DNA of 64,000 nucleotides from Gillisia limnaea DSM 15749 (GCF_000243235.1 NZ_JH594606.1:786934-850933), one strand, 5' to 3'; counted from the first letter of the stretch, positions 34,596-41,902 are shown. Notes: generated by a model from the sequence alone, not told the origin. Made by a program: numbers and translations.

Positions 34596-35372
34596 ATGGA
34601 AAATAAATCTGAAGACTTAATACCAGTACTTGATTTAGAAAAAATCAAAGCAAACAATTATAAAAATTTAGATTGTCTACACCCCTATTATAGAAAACAT
34701 CTTTTACTCCGCTTAGCATATTCTTTAGATTTACCTCTTTATACTCGTTATAGCACCTTTGAAGGGAAAAGTTCTGAGTTTATAAAGGAAATTGAAATTG
34801 TAGACCCTATAGAACGGAAAGAGGTTTACAGAATTGGAATGGCAATGATGACATTTATGGATTCCCAGTACAAAGAACCTATAAAAATTCCAACGGTACA
34901 TAGATTATTATATACAGAAGGTTTAAAATTTATAGAGGTTGTACCTACATTGTCAAGAAAAATAAAAGTTTTAAAGGCGTTAATAGAGCATGTCTATATC
35001 AAAGAAACAAAAAATACTTTTCATAAGAATGTTTTTGAAGATGTTAGGTTGAATCTTGTTGTCAAACTTGAATCCTTTGAAAAATTACTTTCACTTCAAA
35101 ATAAAAAGCAGGAGAAAGAAAAAACAAACGATTTACCTTACAAAATAGCACTATTAAAAGAAATAGGCTTTTTTGATTTACCATTACTTAAAAACTTAAC
35201 TGGCAATAAAAAAAGAGAAGTAGTTGCTCAGTTAATTGGGGGTACAGATAGGCAAATTAAAGGGAATATTAATGTTCTCAACCCTCAAAGTATGGATGAC
35301 AGAACAAGATACACCTCTTTTACTTATGAAGATGAGGTAAAAAGATTTGTTTCCCGTTTATTCAATACATAG
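34596..35372 (+). CDS. Unknown 258-residue element protein
   Basis: Not recognised. It begins MENKSEDLIPVLDLEKIKAN, has a mid part LHPYYRKHLLLRLAYSLDLP, and a C-terminal region (ALLKEIGFFDLPLLKNLTGN ... VAQLIGGTDRQIKGNINVLN) that resembles the C-terminal helical segment common in Bacteroidota mobile-element regulatory proteins. Soluble, basic-to-neutral, no signal. The ATG lies inside TGTTCAAATG, the same motif found in the int and rep leaders, suggesting shared post-transcriptional or transcriptional control. Confidence 0.7.
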   Translation: MENKSEDLIPVLDLEKIKANNYKNLDCLHPYYRKHLLLRLAYSLDLPLYTRYSTFEGKSSEFIKEIEIVDPIERKEVYRIGMAMMTFMDSQYKEPIKIPTVHRLLYTEGLKFIEVVPTLSRKIKVLKALIEHVYIKETKNTFHKNVFEDVRLNLVVKLESFEKLLSLQNKKQEKEKTNDLPYKIALLKEIGFFDLPLLKNLTGNKKREVVAQLIGGTDRQIKGNINVLNPQSMDDRTRYTSFTYEDEVKRFVSRLFNT

Positions 35373-35440
35373 GGCGTATAAACAGGCGCACGCCCCACCT
35401 TCAAACGCATTGATATTTGTTGAAATTAAAACTTTCAGCA

Positions 35441-35716
35441 ATGAGCAACGTAACACAACTACACAACGCAACCCCGGAGCAAATAACAGATGCTATCCTA
35501 CAAGGGGTTAAAGAGCAATTAGATCAACTTAAAAAGGAATACCAACCCAAAGAGCCGGAGGAATATCTTTCACGTGCTGAGGTTGCTAAATTGCTTAAAG
35601 TCGATATTTCAACAATACACAATTGGGGCAAAGCCGGAAAACTTCAAAGATTTGCTTTAGGGAACAGGATTTATTTTAAGCGTTCTCAAGTCGAAAGTGC
35701 AATAATTCAACTTTAA
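35441..35716 (+). CDS. MerR/HTH_17-type DNA-binding protein, excisionase-like
   Basis: 91 residues from ATG at 35441; an upstream TTG at 35417 is less likely. After an N-terminal helix (ATPEQITDAILQGVKEQLDQ) comes the HTH_17 domain: YLSRAEVAKLLKVDISTIHN then WGKAGKLQRFALGNRIYFKR. This is the common excisionase-like protein of Bacteroidota integrative elements, which bends DNA at att sites or regulates transcription. It lies 11 bp before the next gene. Confidence 0.88.
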   Translation: MSNVTQLHNATPEQITDAILQGVKEQLDQLKKEYQPKEPEEYLSRAEVAKLLKVDISTIHNWGKAGKLQRFALGNRIYFKRSQVESAIIQL

Positions 35717-35727
35717 TCTTCTGAATT

Positions 35728-36114
35728 ATGGCAACGATACCAACACCCACCGTTCACAGTTATATAGAAATTAACCATGGTAAATTTGCAGAGGTTAAAC
35801 ACTACGAACTCAAAGAGGTTACCAACGGCAACCCGATTTTATCCAACCTAATAAACGTAAGTAAAAACCGCAATTTTGCAAGATCAAACCCGGATTACTG
35901 GTTAAAAATTAGAGAAGGTAAGAAATGGATCAACCCGGCATTAACTGGTTTATTTAAAACCTCCACCCCTTTAATTTATTACGGAGATCACAACGACAAA
36001 AAGAATCTTATAATAGTTAGATTTTCTGCAAATGCAGAGGAAGTTATAATCTATTACTTTAAAGATTACTATACCCGCGATTTAAAGCCTTTAATAGGCG
36101 CAACCGTTAGATAA
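35728..36114 (+). CDS. Unknown 128-residue element protein
   Basis: Not recognised. MATIPTPTVHSYIEINHGKF, then NPILSNLINVSKNRNFARSN and LTGLFKTSTPLIYYGDHNDK; the end (LIIVRFSANAEEVIIYYFKD) alternates like beta strands. No signal or membrane segment. It is probably in one operon with the HTH gene 11 bp upstream. A small DNA-binding or accessory replication role is possible from position before rep. Confidence 0.65.
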   Translation: MATIPTPTVHSYIEINHGKFAEVKHYELKEVTNGNPILSNLINVSKNRNFARSNPDYWLKIREGKKWINPALTGLFKTSTPLIYYGDHNDKKNLIIVRFSANAEEVIIYYFKDYYTRDLKPLIGATVR

Positions 36115-36145
36115 CAACACCCTAAGCATACCTAAGTATTAAAAC

Positions 36146-36212
36146 AAAAAAAGAGGGGCGTTCAACCCCCTCTAAATTGTTCAAATGTTCGGGAATACGG
36201 CAACGCATACCC
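36146..36212 (-). ncRNA. Predicted antisense RNA of the rep leader (about 65 nt)
   Basis: The minus strand has a perfect TATATTTG box (36219-36226) and, about 50 bp further on, a perfect intrinsic terminator: stem AGAGGGG / CCCCTCT (36152-36158 with 36167-36173) followed by seven Ts. All annotated genes in the element are on the plus strand, so a minus-only terminator needs an antisense transcript. The RNA would cover the start codon of the leader peptide before rep, as copy-control RNAs do (CopA of plasmid R1 is the classic case). It carries GAACATTTGAACAAT, complementary to 15 nt of the int leader. No TTG -33 element is obvious. Confidence 0.55.
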
Positions 36213-36235
36213 ACAACTCAAATATAAGAAATTAA
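36185..36235 (+). CDS. Possible 16-residue rep leader peptide
   Basis: ATG at 36185, inside ATTGTTCAAATGTTC, opens MFGNTATHTHNSNIRN and ends with TAA directly abutting, and in frame with, the TTG at which the Rep frame begins. This suggests translational coupling by termination-reinitiation (or read-through of the TAA). The antisense RNA predicted here would pair over the leader start. Confidence 0.45.
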   Translation: MFGNTATHTHNSNIRN

Positions 36236-37345
36236 TTGGTTGACTTCGTAAAATTACTAATCAAAGATTATGACCCCCTAAAATTAGAGGGTAATAGGTA
36301 TTTAGATTTTTACGATAATATAAACTTGGAAACTGGAGAGATTAAAACCATTAATAAAAAAGGTAAAAGGGTAACTCCACACAAACAAGCCTATTATAAA
36401 GACCTGGACTTTAGGATATATGAAACAGGTACTATAACAATAGCAGGTAGTTTACATAAGTACTACAATGCAGGAGGTCACAATTATAACGATTTTGATT
36501 TTAACGCATTTTTAGGGGTTTTAAAGGACTTACAAAAGAAATTCAACTTAGACCTAAACAAATGTATTTTAAGGCAATTAGAGGTAGGTATAAACGTTGT
36601 GCCACCTAAACCAACTAATGAGATACTGGAATATAGTTTTTTACACAAAACAACCCCTTTTGAATTTAAATACAATTCAGATGAGGGAAAGTATTTACAG
36701 GCAAAACATAGCCAGTACATTATTAAATTTTACAATAAATACCTGCATTACAAAAAAGCCTTTTTAGTTGAAACCGAAATAATGCGTTTTGAAATTAAGT
36801 ACACTAAAATGAAAAAGGTAAATGCAAAAGGAATATTCACCTTACAGGATTTAGCCGACAAAGGTTTGTATTTGTTCAAAGAAGATCTTTTACAGGAATG
36901 GAATAACGTTTTGTTTTATGACTGTACAATTAACCATAAAAGTAAGGTTTTAGACAATTACAATAACCCTATATACTGGAATAGGCAACTTCAAAAGAAA
37001 AGCCATTCAGCCTATTATAAACACCGCAGAAAGTTATCCGAATTAACCGCAAATCATTCTGAAAACCTTCAGGAACAAATAAGAAATATAATGAGTGAAA
37101 AGGTTGACTTTTTAAATGGCAGGGGTACACGTTTTGACAGTTTATATATAGGGTCAATTCCTGTACCCCCACTTCAAGAAATTACAGCCAAAATAAACAA
37201 CGTTTGTCAGGTTACCAGTCTGAATATTTCAATGCAAAGGGATGACAGTTTTTTACTATCCCACACAGGATTAAACTACTATTACAAAACAGATAAAAAG
37301 ATATTTGAGGAAGTGAAAAGAAAGTATCTTTCAAAGACTTGGTAA
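36236..37345 (+). CDS. Rep-like replication initiator
   Basis: 369 residues from TTG at 36236; no in-frame ATG exists near the start, so initiation probably depends on the leader. Motifs such as LNKCILRQLEVGINVVPPKP, IIKFYNKYLHYK and VETEIMRFEIKYTKMKKV resemble replication initiators of small phages and plasmids (the gpII/CRI-like group seen in Bacteroidota elements). A nicking or origin-binding role in the cytoplasm is expected. The family assignment is by eye and the catalytic Tyr/HUH cannot be placed firmly. A 320-bp gap follows. Confidence 0.6.
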   Translation: MVDFVKLLIKDYDPLKLEGNRYLDFYDNINLETGEIKTINKKGKRVTPHKQAYYKDLDFRIYETGTITIAGSLHKYYNAGGHNYNDFDFNAFLGVLKDLQKKFNLDLNKCILRQLEVGINVVPPKPTNEILEYSFLHKTTPFEFKYNSDEGKYLQAKHSQYIIKFYNKYLHYKKAFLVETEIMRFEIKYTKMKKVNAKGIFTLQDLADKGLYLFKEDLLQEWNNVLFYDCTINHKSKVLDNYNNPIYWNRQLQKKSHSAYYKHRRKLSELTANHSENLQEQIRNIMSEKVDFLNGRGTRFDSLYIGSIPVPPLQEITAKINNVCQVTSLNISMQRDDSFLLSHTGLNYYYKTDKKIFEEVKRKYLSKTW

Positions 37346-37664
37346 AAGGCAGATCACAAAACCCAGATAAAACAAATTGCTAAGAATATTAGGCATACCA
37401 GAACCAACAGACAAAACAAGCAGGAAAGATTATACCCACCCGGGCAACCTTTATTATTTGACTTAGCAGTTTAGAAATTAAACCATTTTACATAAGCCTA
37501 ACCGTTACATTCATTGTTAACAAATGCTAACATTCAAAATTATGTGTCTGAACTCATAACCGTTGCATTCAATTATTTCAAAACAATAATCATTAATAAT
37601 CTTTTTTAATTATGGCACACGTTTTTAAAACTAAAATAATAACAACTAACTAAAACTTAAAACT
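37346..37664. other. 320-bp leader region of the 733-residue gene
   Basis: AT-rich, no gene above 30 residues. Features seen: an imperfect inverted repeat ATTGTTAACAAATGCTAACAT near 37516-37536 and a 13-residue frame MAHVFKTKIITTN from ATG at 37612, ending just before the 37665 gene. The spacing suggests a regulated 5' region. No TAnnTTTG box was found. Confidence 0.4.
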
Positions 37665-39866
37665 ATGTTTAATAACAGGCGCAAATACTCCCTTAGTTCA
37701 CCACTTGGAAAAATAGATTTAAAAATGGATCCTATGGGGTGGGATAAAACAGAAACCGAAATAGGCAGAAGCGAAAAAACATACGGGATCTTCTTAACGG
37801 TTTCCAATAACTTAGAATTTACAGGGAAGGCAAAGGAGTTTTTAGAACTTAACTGGAATACTTTTGGCGTACAGGCAGAGGTTACTCTAATCAAATGGGA
37901 AAAGCATCCAATTAGTGATGAGTGGTTGTTATCCTATACAGGGGAATTAGATTTTTCTACCAGAGAGGTAAAGGATAATAAATTTAAAATAGATGCAATA
38001 GAGGGAGGTTTAAGAGAGGTTTTCACTTCTCAATTAAAAGAAAAATATGAGTTAAACCGAAAAGAAGATATTAACGGTGAGCCTATAACCCCTCTTTCAC
38101 CTTCCCAAATAACCATCGCAGGCAGGGAAATATACCTATTAAGCCGATTTGTAGAGCGAGATTCGCAGTTCACTACAAAAAGCGGGCGATGGAGTTCAAT
38201 AAATGAAGATAGAGAATCCTTTCATCCATTCCCGGTAAACCCAATAGCAAATTCAGATACTTTAAACATCACACCCCCGTATGAAAGTTATAAAGCGGAG
38301 GAAAGATGGGATGATAAAAGCACCATTAATATGTTTTTTGCTATCGCAGACAGGGATAGAGGTATAACAAAATTCAAAGGTTCAGCATCCTTTAAAGTGA
38401 GCAGCCGGGATGTGAGTAGGGTAAACGAATACAATTTTAAATTTGTGGTTTTCAGTTTTACAAGCGATGAAGATGGATCTAACTTAACAAGAGATTTAAC
38501 GCCTGTTTTTCAGCAAAATCTTGGAGGTTTACCCGCTGTGGGATCTGAATTTACAGTAACCTTGCCAGAGATAACACTAGAGCCTAAGAAGAACGAAAGT
38601 TATGCAATGGGGCTTTATTCTGTAGGTCAATACGGTGGACCTATCCAGCCCCCAACATTTGACGGGTGGGCAAATATAACTTTTTCAGACTTCAAAGCCA
38701 GTTTCACTTGGGCTGAGGATTCATTTTATCAAAGAACAAATTCTAAGTTTCTTACTGCTTATGAAGTAGGTAAAAGATTAATTGAGATATACACCGGAAA
38801 ACCAAAATTCATTAGTAGTACTTTACAAAAGGATGAATACCCGGCTTTGGGTTTTTCTTGTGGAGGTTGGATAAGGAACCTTCAGAAAGTAGATGAGGAA
38901 GATAATATCATAGAATGGCCGTTAACCCTTTCCTTTGAGGACTATTTTAGGAGCATAGATGCAATAGAACCAGTTGCCTATGGTATCGTGACTAAAGGAG
39001 CAAAGCAATTTGTTAGACTAGAGAAAAGAAGGTTTTTCTTTCAGCCTTATATTACTATTAGATTAGGTCTAGGATCCAAATACATAAGAACAACGGCTGG
39101 AGATTTCATCTACTCATCTTTCACTACAGGCTATACTCAGGGAGGGAATTATGAAAAACCCCTTGGATTAGATGAACCAAATATTCAAACAACATTCATT
39201 TCCCCAATAACCAAAACGGATAATAAATATGAGGCACTAGGCACAAGCCGGGCAGATAGTTATGCCGTTGAGGATGCCAGGAGGATGCAGTATGAGAATT
39301 TCCCCGATGAAGATACACCCTACGACAAAGATAATTTTTTGTTAGATGCTAAGTTTAGAACCCGATCCAACCTAAAAGACTATTATGACTTGAGGTTATG
39401 GCAGGATGACTTTGAGCAGGTGCCGACAGGAATATATTCCCCGGAAACAGCCTTTAATTTACGCCTTAGTCCTGCTAATAACCGTAACAGGCACGCGTAC
39501 TGGTTTAATTGTGGTTTAATGAATGACCCAACTAAAAAAATAAGATATGCCAGCAGCGAAGGGAATAGCGAGTTAAAAACAAAATTGCCAGGGAAACCAG
39601 AAGTAAAAGAAAATGAAGACGTTATAATACAGGATCTTTCAAACCCTATTTTTTCCCCTGACTGGATAGAATTTGAATATCCCCGCAATCAGGAATTAAT
39701 CGACCTTTTACAAAGCACCACTGAGATAAACGGAGAGGAAATAAACAACTATTACGGCTTAGTAGAGTTCATAAATGAGAATGGGAACAAAGAGAGAGGA
39801 TATATCTTTGATGTGAAAATTAAAAATGTAATTTCCTTTAAACTTTTAAAGAGTTACGGGTTTTAA
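37665..39866 (+). CDS. Large phage-tail-like or unknown cargo protein, 733 residues
   Basis: The N-terminus (LSSPLGKIDLKMDPMGWDKT then SEKTYGIFLTVSNNLEFTGK) recalls structural proteins of Bacteroidota phages, which open with a similar G-W/N-W-D-x-x-E ... R-S/D-E-K pattern and a NLEF/LxF-G-x-G/A-x-E/K-F/L region. The rest shows many beta-strand-like stretches, no signal peptide and no membrane segment. No other virion gene is present, so a lone structural protein is odd: it may be a hijacking or adaptor protein of a satellite, or a defence/effector cargo. Largest gene of the element. Confidence 0.5.
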   Translation: MFNNRRKYSLSSPLGKIDLKMDPMGWDKTETEIGRSEKTYGIFLTVSNNLEFTGKAKEFLELNWNTFGVQAEVTLIKWEKHPISDEWLLSYTGELDFSTREVKDNKFKIDAIEGGLREVFTSQLKEKYELNRKEDINGEPITPLSPSQITIAGREIYLLSRFVERDSQFTTKSGRWSSINEDRESFHPFPVNPIANSDTLNITPPYESYKAEERWDDKSTINMFFAIADRDRGITKFKGSASFKVSSRDVSRVNEYNFKFVVFSFTSDEDGSNLTRDLTPVFQQNLGGLPAVGSEFTVTLPEITLEPKKNESYAMGLYSVGQYGGPIQPPTFDGWANITFSDFKASFTWAEDSFYQRTNSKFLTAYEVGKRLIEIYTGKPKFISSTLQKDEYPALGFSCGGWIRNLQKVDEEDNIIEWPLTLSFEDYFRSIDAIEPVAYGIVTKGAKQFVRLEKRRFFFQPYITIRLGLGSKYIRTTAGDFIYSSFTTGYTQGGNYEKPLGLDEPNIQTTFISPITKTDNKYEALGTSRADSYAVEDARRMQYENFPDEDTPYDKDNFLLDAKFRTRSNLKDYYDLRLWQDDFEQVPTGIYSPETAFNLRLSPANNRNRHAYWFNCGLMNDPTKKIRYASSEGNSELKTKLPGKPEVKENEDVIIQDLSNPIFSPDWIEFEYPRNQELIDLLQSTTEINGEEINNYYGLVEFINENGNKERGYIFDVKIKNVISFKLLKSYGF

Positions 39867-40309
39867 ATAATCAATTCTTTATTTGTTTTAATCAAACGTT
39901 TTTCAAGTGATTAGGTTACATTTTCCGACCAATACGCGCGCGCGCATGAGGAAGAGTTCTCTTACATAGTAAAAAAGGGCAGAATCGGAGCAATACGCGC
40001 GCGCATGAGGAGCCAATCAAATGATTGTTATTCGAACACTAAAAAAGGAAGACTTTGTAACGGTCAAAAATCTAAAAAAAGTTTATCGAAGACTTTACGC
40101 GCGTATGAATAATTATAAATCGTTTATTTTAAAGACTTTTTGGGAATCATTACGCGTGAGTAAAATCTAAGTTTTTAACACGATAAAAAAGAATAGGATT
40201 ACAACAAGATTACAACAGGGATTATTAAAAGGTCAACCCTAAGGTTACCCAAAGGATTGATAAATGATTTAATGCGTATTTAAACCGATAATAACGGTAA
40301 GAATACGGT

Positions 40310-40359
40310 AAGGACTAACCTAAGATTACCTAAGTTTTAACGGTCGATAAACGGTCGAA
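40310..40359 (+). repeat. 50-bp direct repeat, copy 1
   Basis: Perfectly repeated at 40620-40669. It contains GGACTAACCTAAGATTACC and the double motif ACGGTCGATAAACGGTCGA. The exact identity across 50 bp in otherwise diverged non-coding DNA implies constraint or recent duplication. Confidence 0.93.
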
Positions 40360-40619
40360 AAGATGTAGATTTTATAACGTTCTAACACGCGCACTTGGAA
40401 CGATTGAAAATTAATAAAAGATAAACCTTTAAGTGACCATTACCCGCGCGTGAAACATCTATAAATTAAATAGGTGAAGTTTTTTGGGGTCTATACGCGC
40501 GGGAGTAGGTTACTGATTTTAGGACTAATATACCCTAAGGTATAACAGCCGGGAAACAGCGATAGAACTTGTCAAAACTTGTCAAGGTTTAGTCAAGGGT
40601 ATAACGGCAAGATTACGGC

Positions 40620-40669
40620 AAGGACTAACCTAAGATTACCTAAGTTTTAACGGTCGATAAACGGTCGAA
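40620..40669 (+). repeat. 50-bp direct repeat, copy 2
   Basis: Second copy of 40310-40359, 310 bp away in the same orientation. It is followed at 40687 by GAAACAGCGATA and ACTTGTCAAAACTTG, which also occur at about 40552. Confidence 0.93.
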
Positions 40670-40872
40670 TAACAGTTGAGAAACAGCGATAAAACAGTGA
40701 TAGGACTTGTCAAAACTTGATATTCAAAATTGATTATTCAAGTTTAATTAATTAAAAGTTTTTTATTTCTTAACCTGTATGTAAGGAACTGGACGAATTG
40801 AACTACCTAAAAGAATTTAGTAACCGATAATTACGGTTAATAACGGTAAGGTTGCGGTAATTTGTTTTTTCA

Positions 40873-40880
40873 TATATTTG
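40873..40880 (+). promoter_or_regulatory. TATATTTG promoter box of the lipoprotein gene
   Basis: Perfect TAnnTTTG box 31 bp before the ATG at 40912, followed by a short leader ending in CACAAATG. It gives the last gene of the element its own transcription unit. Confidence 0.65.
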
Positions 40881-40911
40881 GGTTTAACCTCCCTACACTA
40901 AAAAACCACAA

Positions 40912-41184
40912 ATGAAAAAGATCCTTTTATTACTATTTTTAACCGTTATGTCCTGTTCTACTGAAGATGAATCGGAAAACCAGGCATTGTGTTGCGGCAC
41001 TCCTATTGCAGAAATCATAGAAAGTTATCATAAAATGTACGGTGAAGTTCTTGAAAATGGAACTTTTACAGAAGCAAGGAGAAGGGAAATTATAGCAGAA
41101 TATAATGATAGGATAGAAAACCCCTGCGAAAGCCATATAAGATCCCTGGAAAATGCCGGGGCATCGTGTGAGAATCCTAATTAA
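40912..41184 (+). CDS. Small Cys-containing lipoprotein, element cargo
   Basis: 90 residues. MKKILLLLFLTVMSCSTEDE is a lipoprotein signal with lipobox VMSC; the mature part has four more cysteines (ALCCGTPIAE, NPCESH, GASCENPN), giving possible disulfides in the envelope. No family recognised. It has its own promoter and terminator next to attR, the usual place for accessory genes such as superinfection-exclusion lipoproteins; that role is inference. Confidence 0.82.
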   Translation: MKKILLLLFLTVMSCSTEDESENQALCCGTPIAEIIESYHKMYGEVLENGTFTEARRREIIAEYNDRIENPCESHIRSLENAGASCENPN

Positions 41185-41207
41185 TTACGAATAACACTAC
41201 TATTTAG

Positions 41208-41231
41208 CCACTTCTAGCGAGGTGGTTTTTT
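41208..41231 (+). terminator. Terminator of the lipoprotein gene
   Basis: Stem CCACTTC / GAGGTGG with loop TAGC, followed by seven Ts. It lies 24 bp past the stop codon. Confidence 0.9.
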
Positions 41232-41350
41232 TGCTTTAGAACAATTAATTAATCTTTTATTAATTATTGAAACTATGCCAGGAGCAAAAAGTAGTAAATA
41301 ATTAGAATTCTTATTTAGAATGATTATAAACAAGCGTGAAACTCATTTTA

Positions 41351-41371
41351 TTTGTCAAGTATTTGTCAAGT
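41351..41371 (+). promoter_or_regulatory. Putative integrase arm site, right
   Basis: TTTGTCAAGTATTTG followed by TCAAGT, matching 32495-32515 with one mismatch and in the same orientation. It lies 53 bp from the attR core. Confidence 0.55.
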
Positions 41372-41381
41372 AAGCATAAAA

Positions 41382-41421
41382 AAACCTGTAAAGCCTTATA
41401 AATAAAGCATATACAGGTTTT
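41382..41421 (-). terminator. Element-supplied terminator for the tRNA operon
   Basis: On the minus strand, AAAACCTGTA / TACAGGTTTTTTT forms a hairpin with a long AT-rich loop right after the tRNA-Leu 3' end, ending in a T-run. It sits inside the element next to attR and replaces the original terminator now left at 32304-32335. Confidence 0.85.
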
Positions 41422-41423
41422 CT

Positions 41424-41441
41424 AAGTACTCGGAGCGGGAC
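41424..41441 (+). other. attR core
   Basis: AAGTACTCGGAGCGGGAC, the 3' end of tRNA-Leu (minus strand) plus 3 flanking bases. Identical to attL at 32337-32354. Insertion keeps the tRNA intact. Confidence 0.92.
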
Positions 41442-41512
41442 TTGAACCCGCACGACCGTTGCTGATCATTGGATTTTAAGTCCAACGTGTCTACCAATTC
41501 CACCATCCGAGC
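41427..41512 (-). tRNA. tRNA-Leu (anticodon TAA)
   Basis: 86 nt, with the long variable arm of class II tRNAs. Acceptor GCTCGGA pairs with TCCGAGT (first pair G-U), discriminator A; no encoded CCA. The anticodon loop reads CTTAAAA, anticodon TAA; the T-arm is GCGGGTTCAAGTCCCGC. Its 3' end is the attachment site of the 9.1-kb element. It follows tRNA-Gly by 87 bp on the same strand. Confidence 0.96.
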
Positions 41513-41599
41513 ATAGACATTTATTTTGAGCAAAAAACGCCCCAATAGCTATCGGGGAACCCGCGAACCTCAGAGTTATTTTCTATCTCTTCCTTCCAG

Positions 41600-41672
41600 A
41601 GCGAAAAACGGGATTCGAACCCGCGACCTCCACCTTGGCAAGGTGGCGCTCTACCAACTGAGCTATTTTCGC
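41600..41672 (-). tRNA. tRNA-Gly (anticodon GCC)
   Basis: 73 nt. Acceptor GCGAAAA/TTTTCGC (with a G-rich T-arm CGGGTTCGAATCCCG), D-arm AGCTCAGTTGGTAGAGC, anticodon loop CTTGCCAAG, discriminator T. It is the first gene of the tRNA pair. The 230 bp upstream to mutS hold no other feature seen. Confidence 0.96.
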
Positions 41673-41902
41673 AAATTTAAAGAACTTTCACGCCTTAAAG
41701 GCGATGCGCAACTGTTTATTGCGGTTGCAAATTTAATACAATTCTTATAATAGCAAAGGTTTTTTACTGAAAATTGAAGTCCTCTTACCTTTACTTTGTT
41801 GCTTCTAAAAGAAAAAATCCTTAACAGCTTGTTTTTCAGCTTTCAAAAAATTTATCCCATTCCATTCAATCTCTAATTCCGGGAATAAAACCTGGGGTGA
41901 GA

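Larger units (their letters stand above)
39880..40870. other. Non-coding origin-like block with ACGCGCG sites and direct repeats
   Basis: No gene on either strand. Seven TACGCGCG-like sites stand out in AT-rich DNA: about 39940, 39992, 40098, 40150, 40386, 40443 and 40493; two are in CGCGCGCATGAGG. A 50-bp perfect direct repeat lies at 40310-40359 and 40620-40669, with 19 bp of near identity in front of each, containing AACGGTCGATAAACGGTCGA. A second pair, GAAACAGCGATA with ACTTGTCAAAACTTG, lies at about 40552 and 40687. Such spaced short sites with AT-rich stretches fit an origin with iterons, presumably bound by the Rep-like protein. Confidence 0.6.
32337..41441. mobile_element. tRNA-Leu integrative element, about 9.1 kb
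   Basis: Bounded by an 18-bp perfect direct repeat, AAGTACTCGGAGCGGGAC, at 32337-32354 and 41424-41441. The right copy is the 3' end of an intact tRNA-Leu. A tyrosine recombinase reads away from the left end. Inside are four micro-ORFs, an unknown 258-residue protein, an HTH protein, an unknown 128-residue protein, a Rep-like protein, a 733-residue phage-like protein, an origin-like non-coding kilobase and a lipoprotein, all on the plus strand. No capsid, terminase, portal or conjugation genes are present, so it is best described as a satellite-like or replicating integrative element. Confidence 0.9.

Noticed and set aside
32337-41441. Complete prophage
   Set aside because: No terminase, portal, capsid or lysis genes were seen in 9.1 kb.
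41526-41750. 74-residue frame across tRNA-Gly
   Set aside because: Overlaps a well-formed tRNA gene on the other strand.
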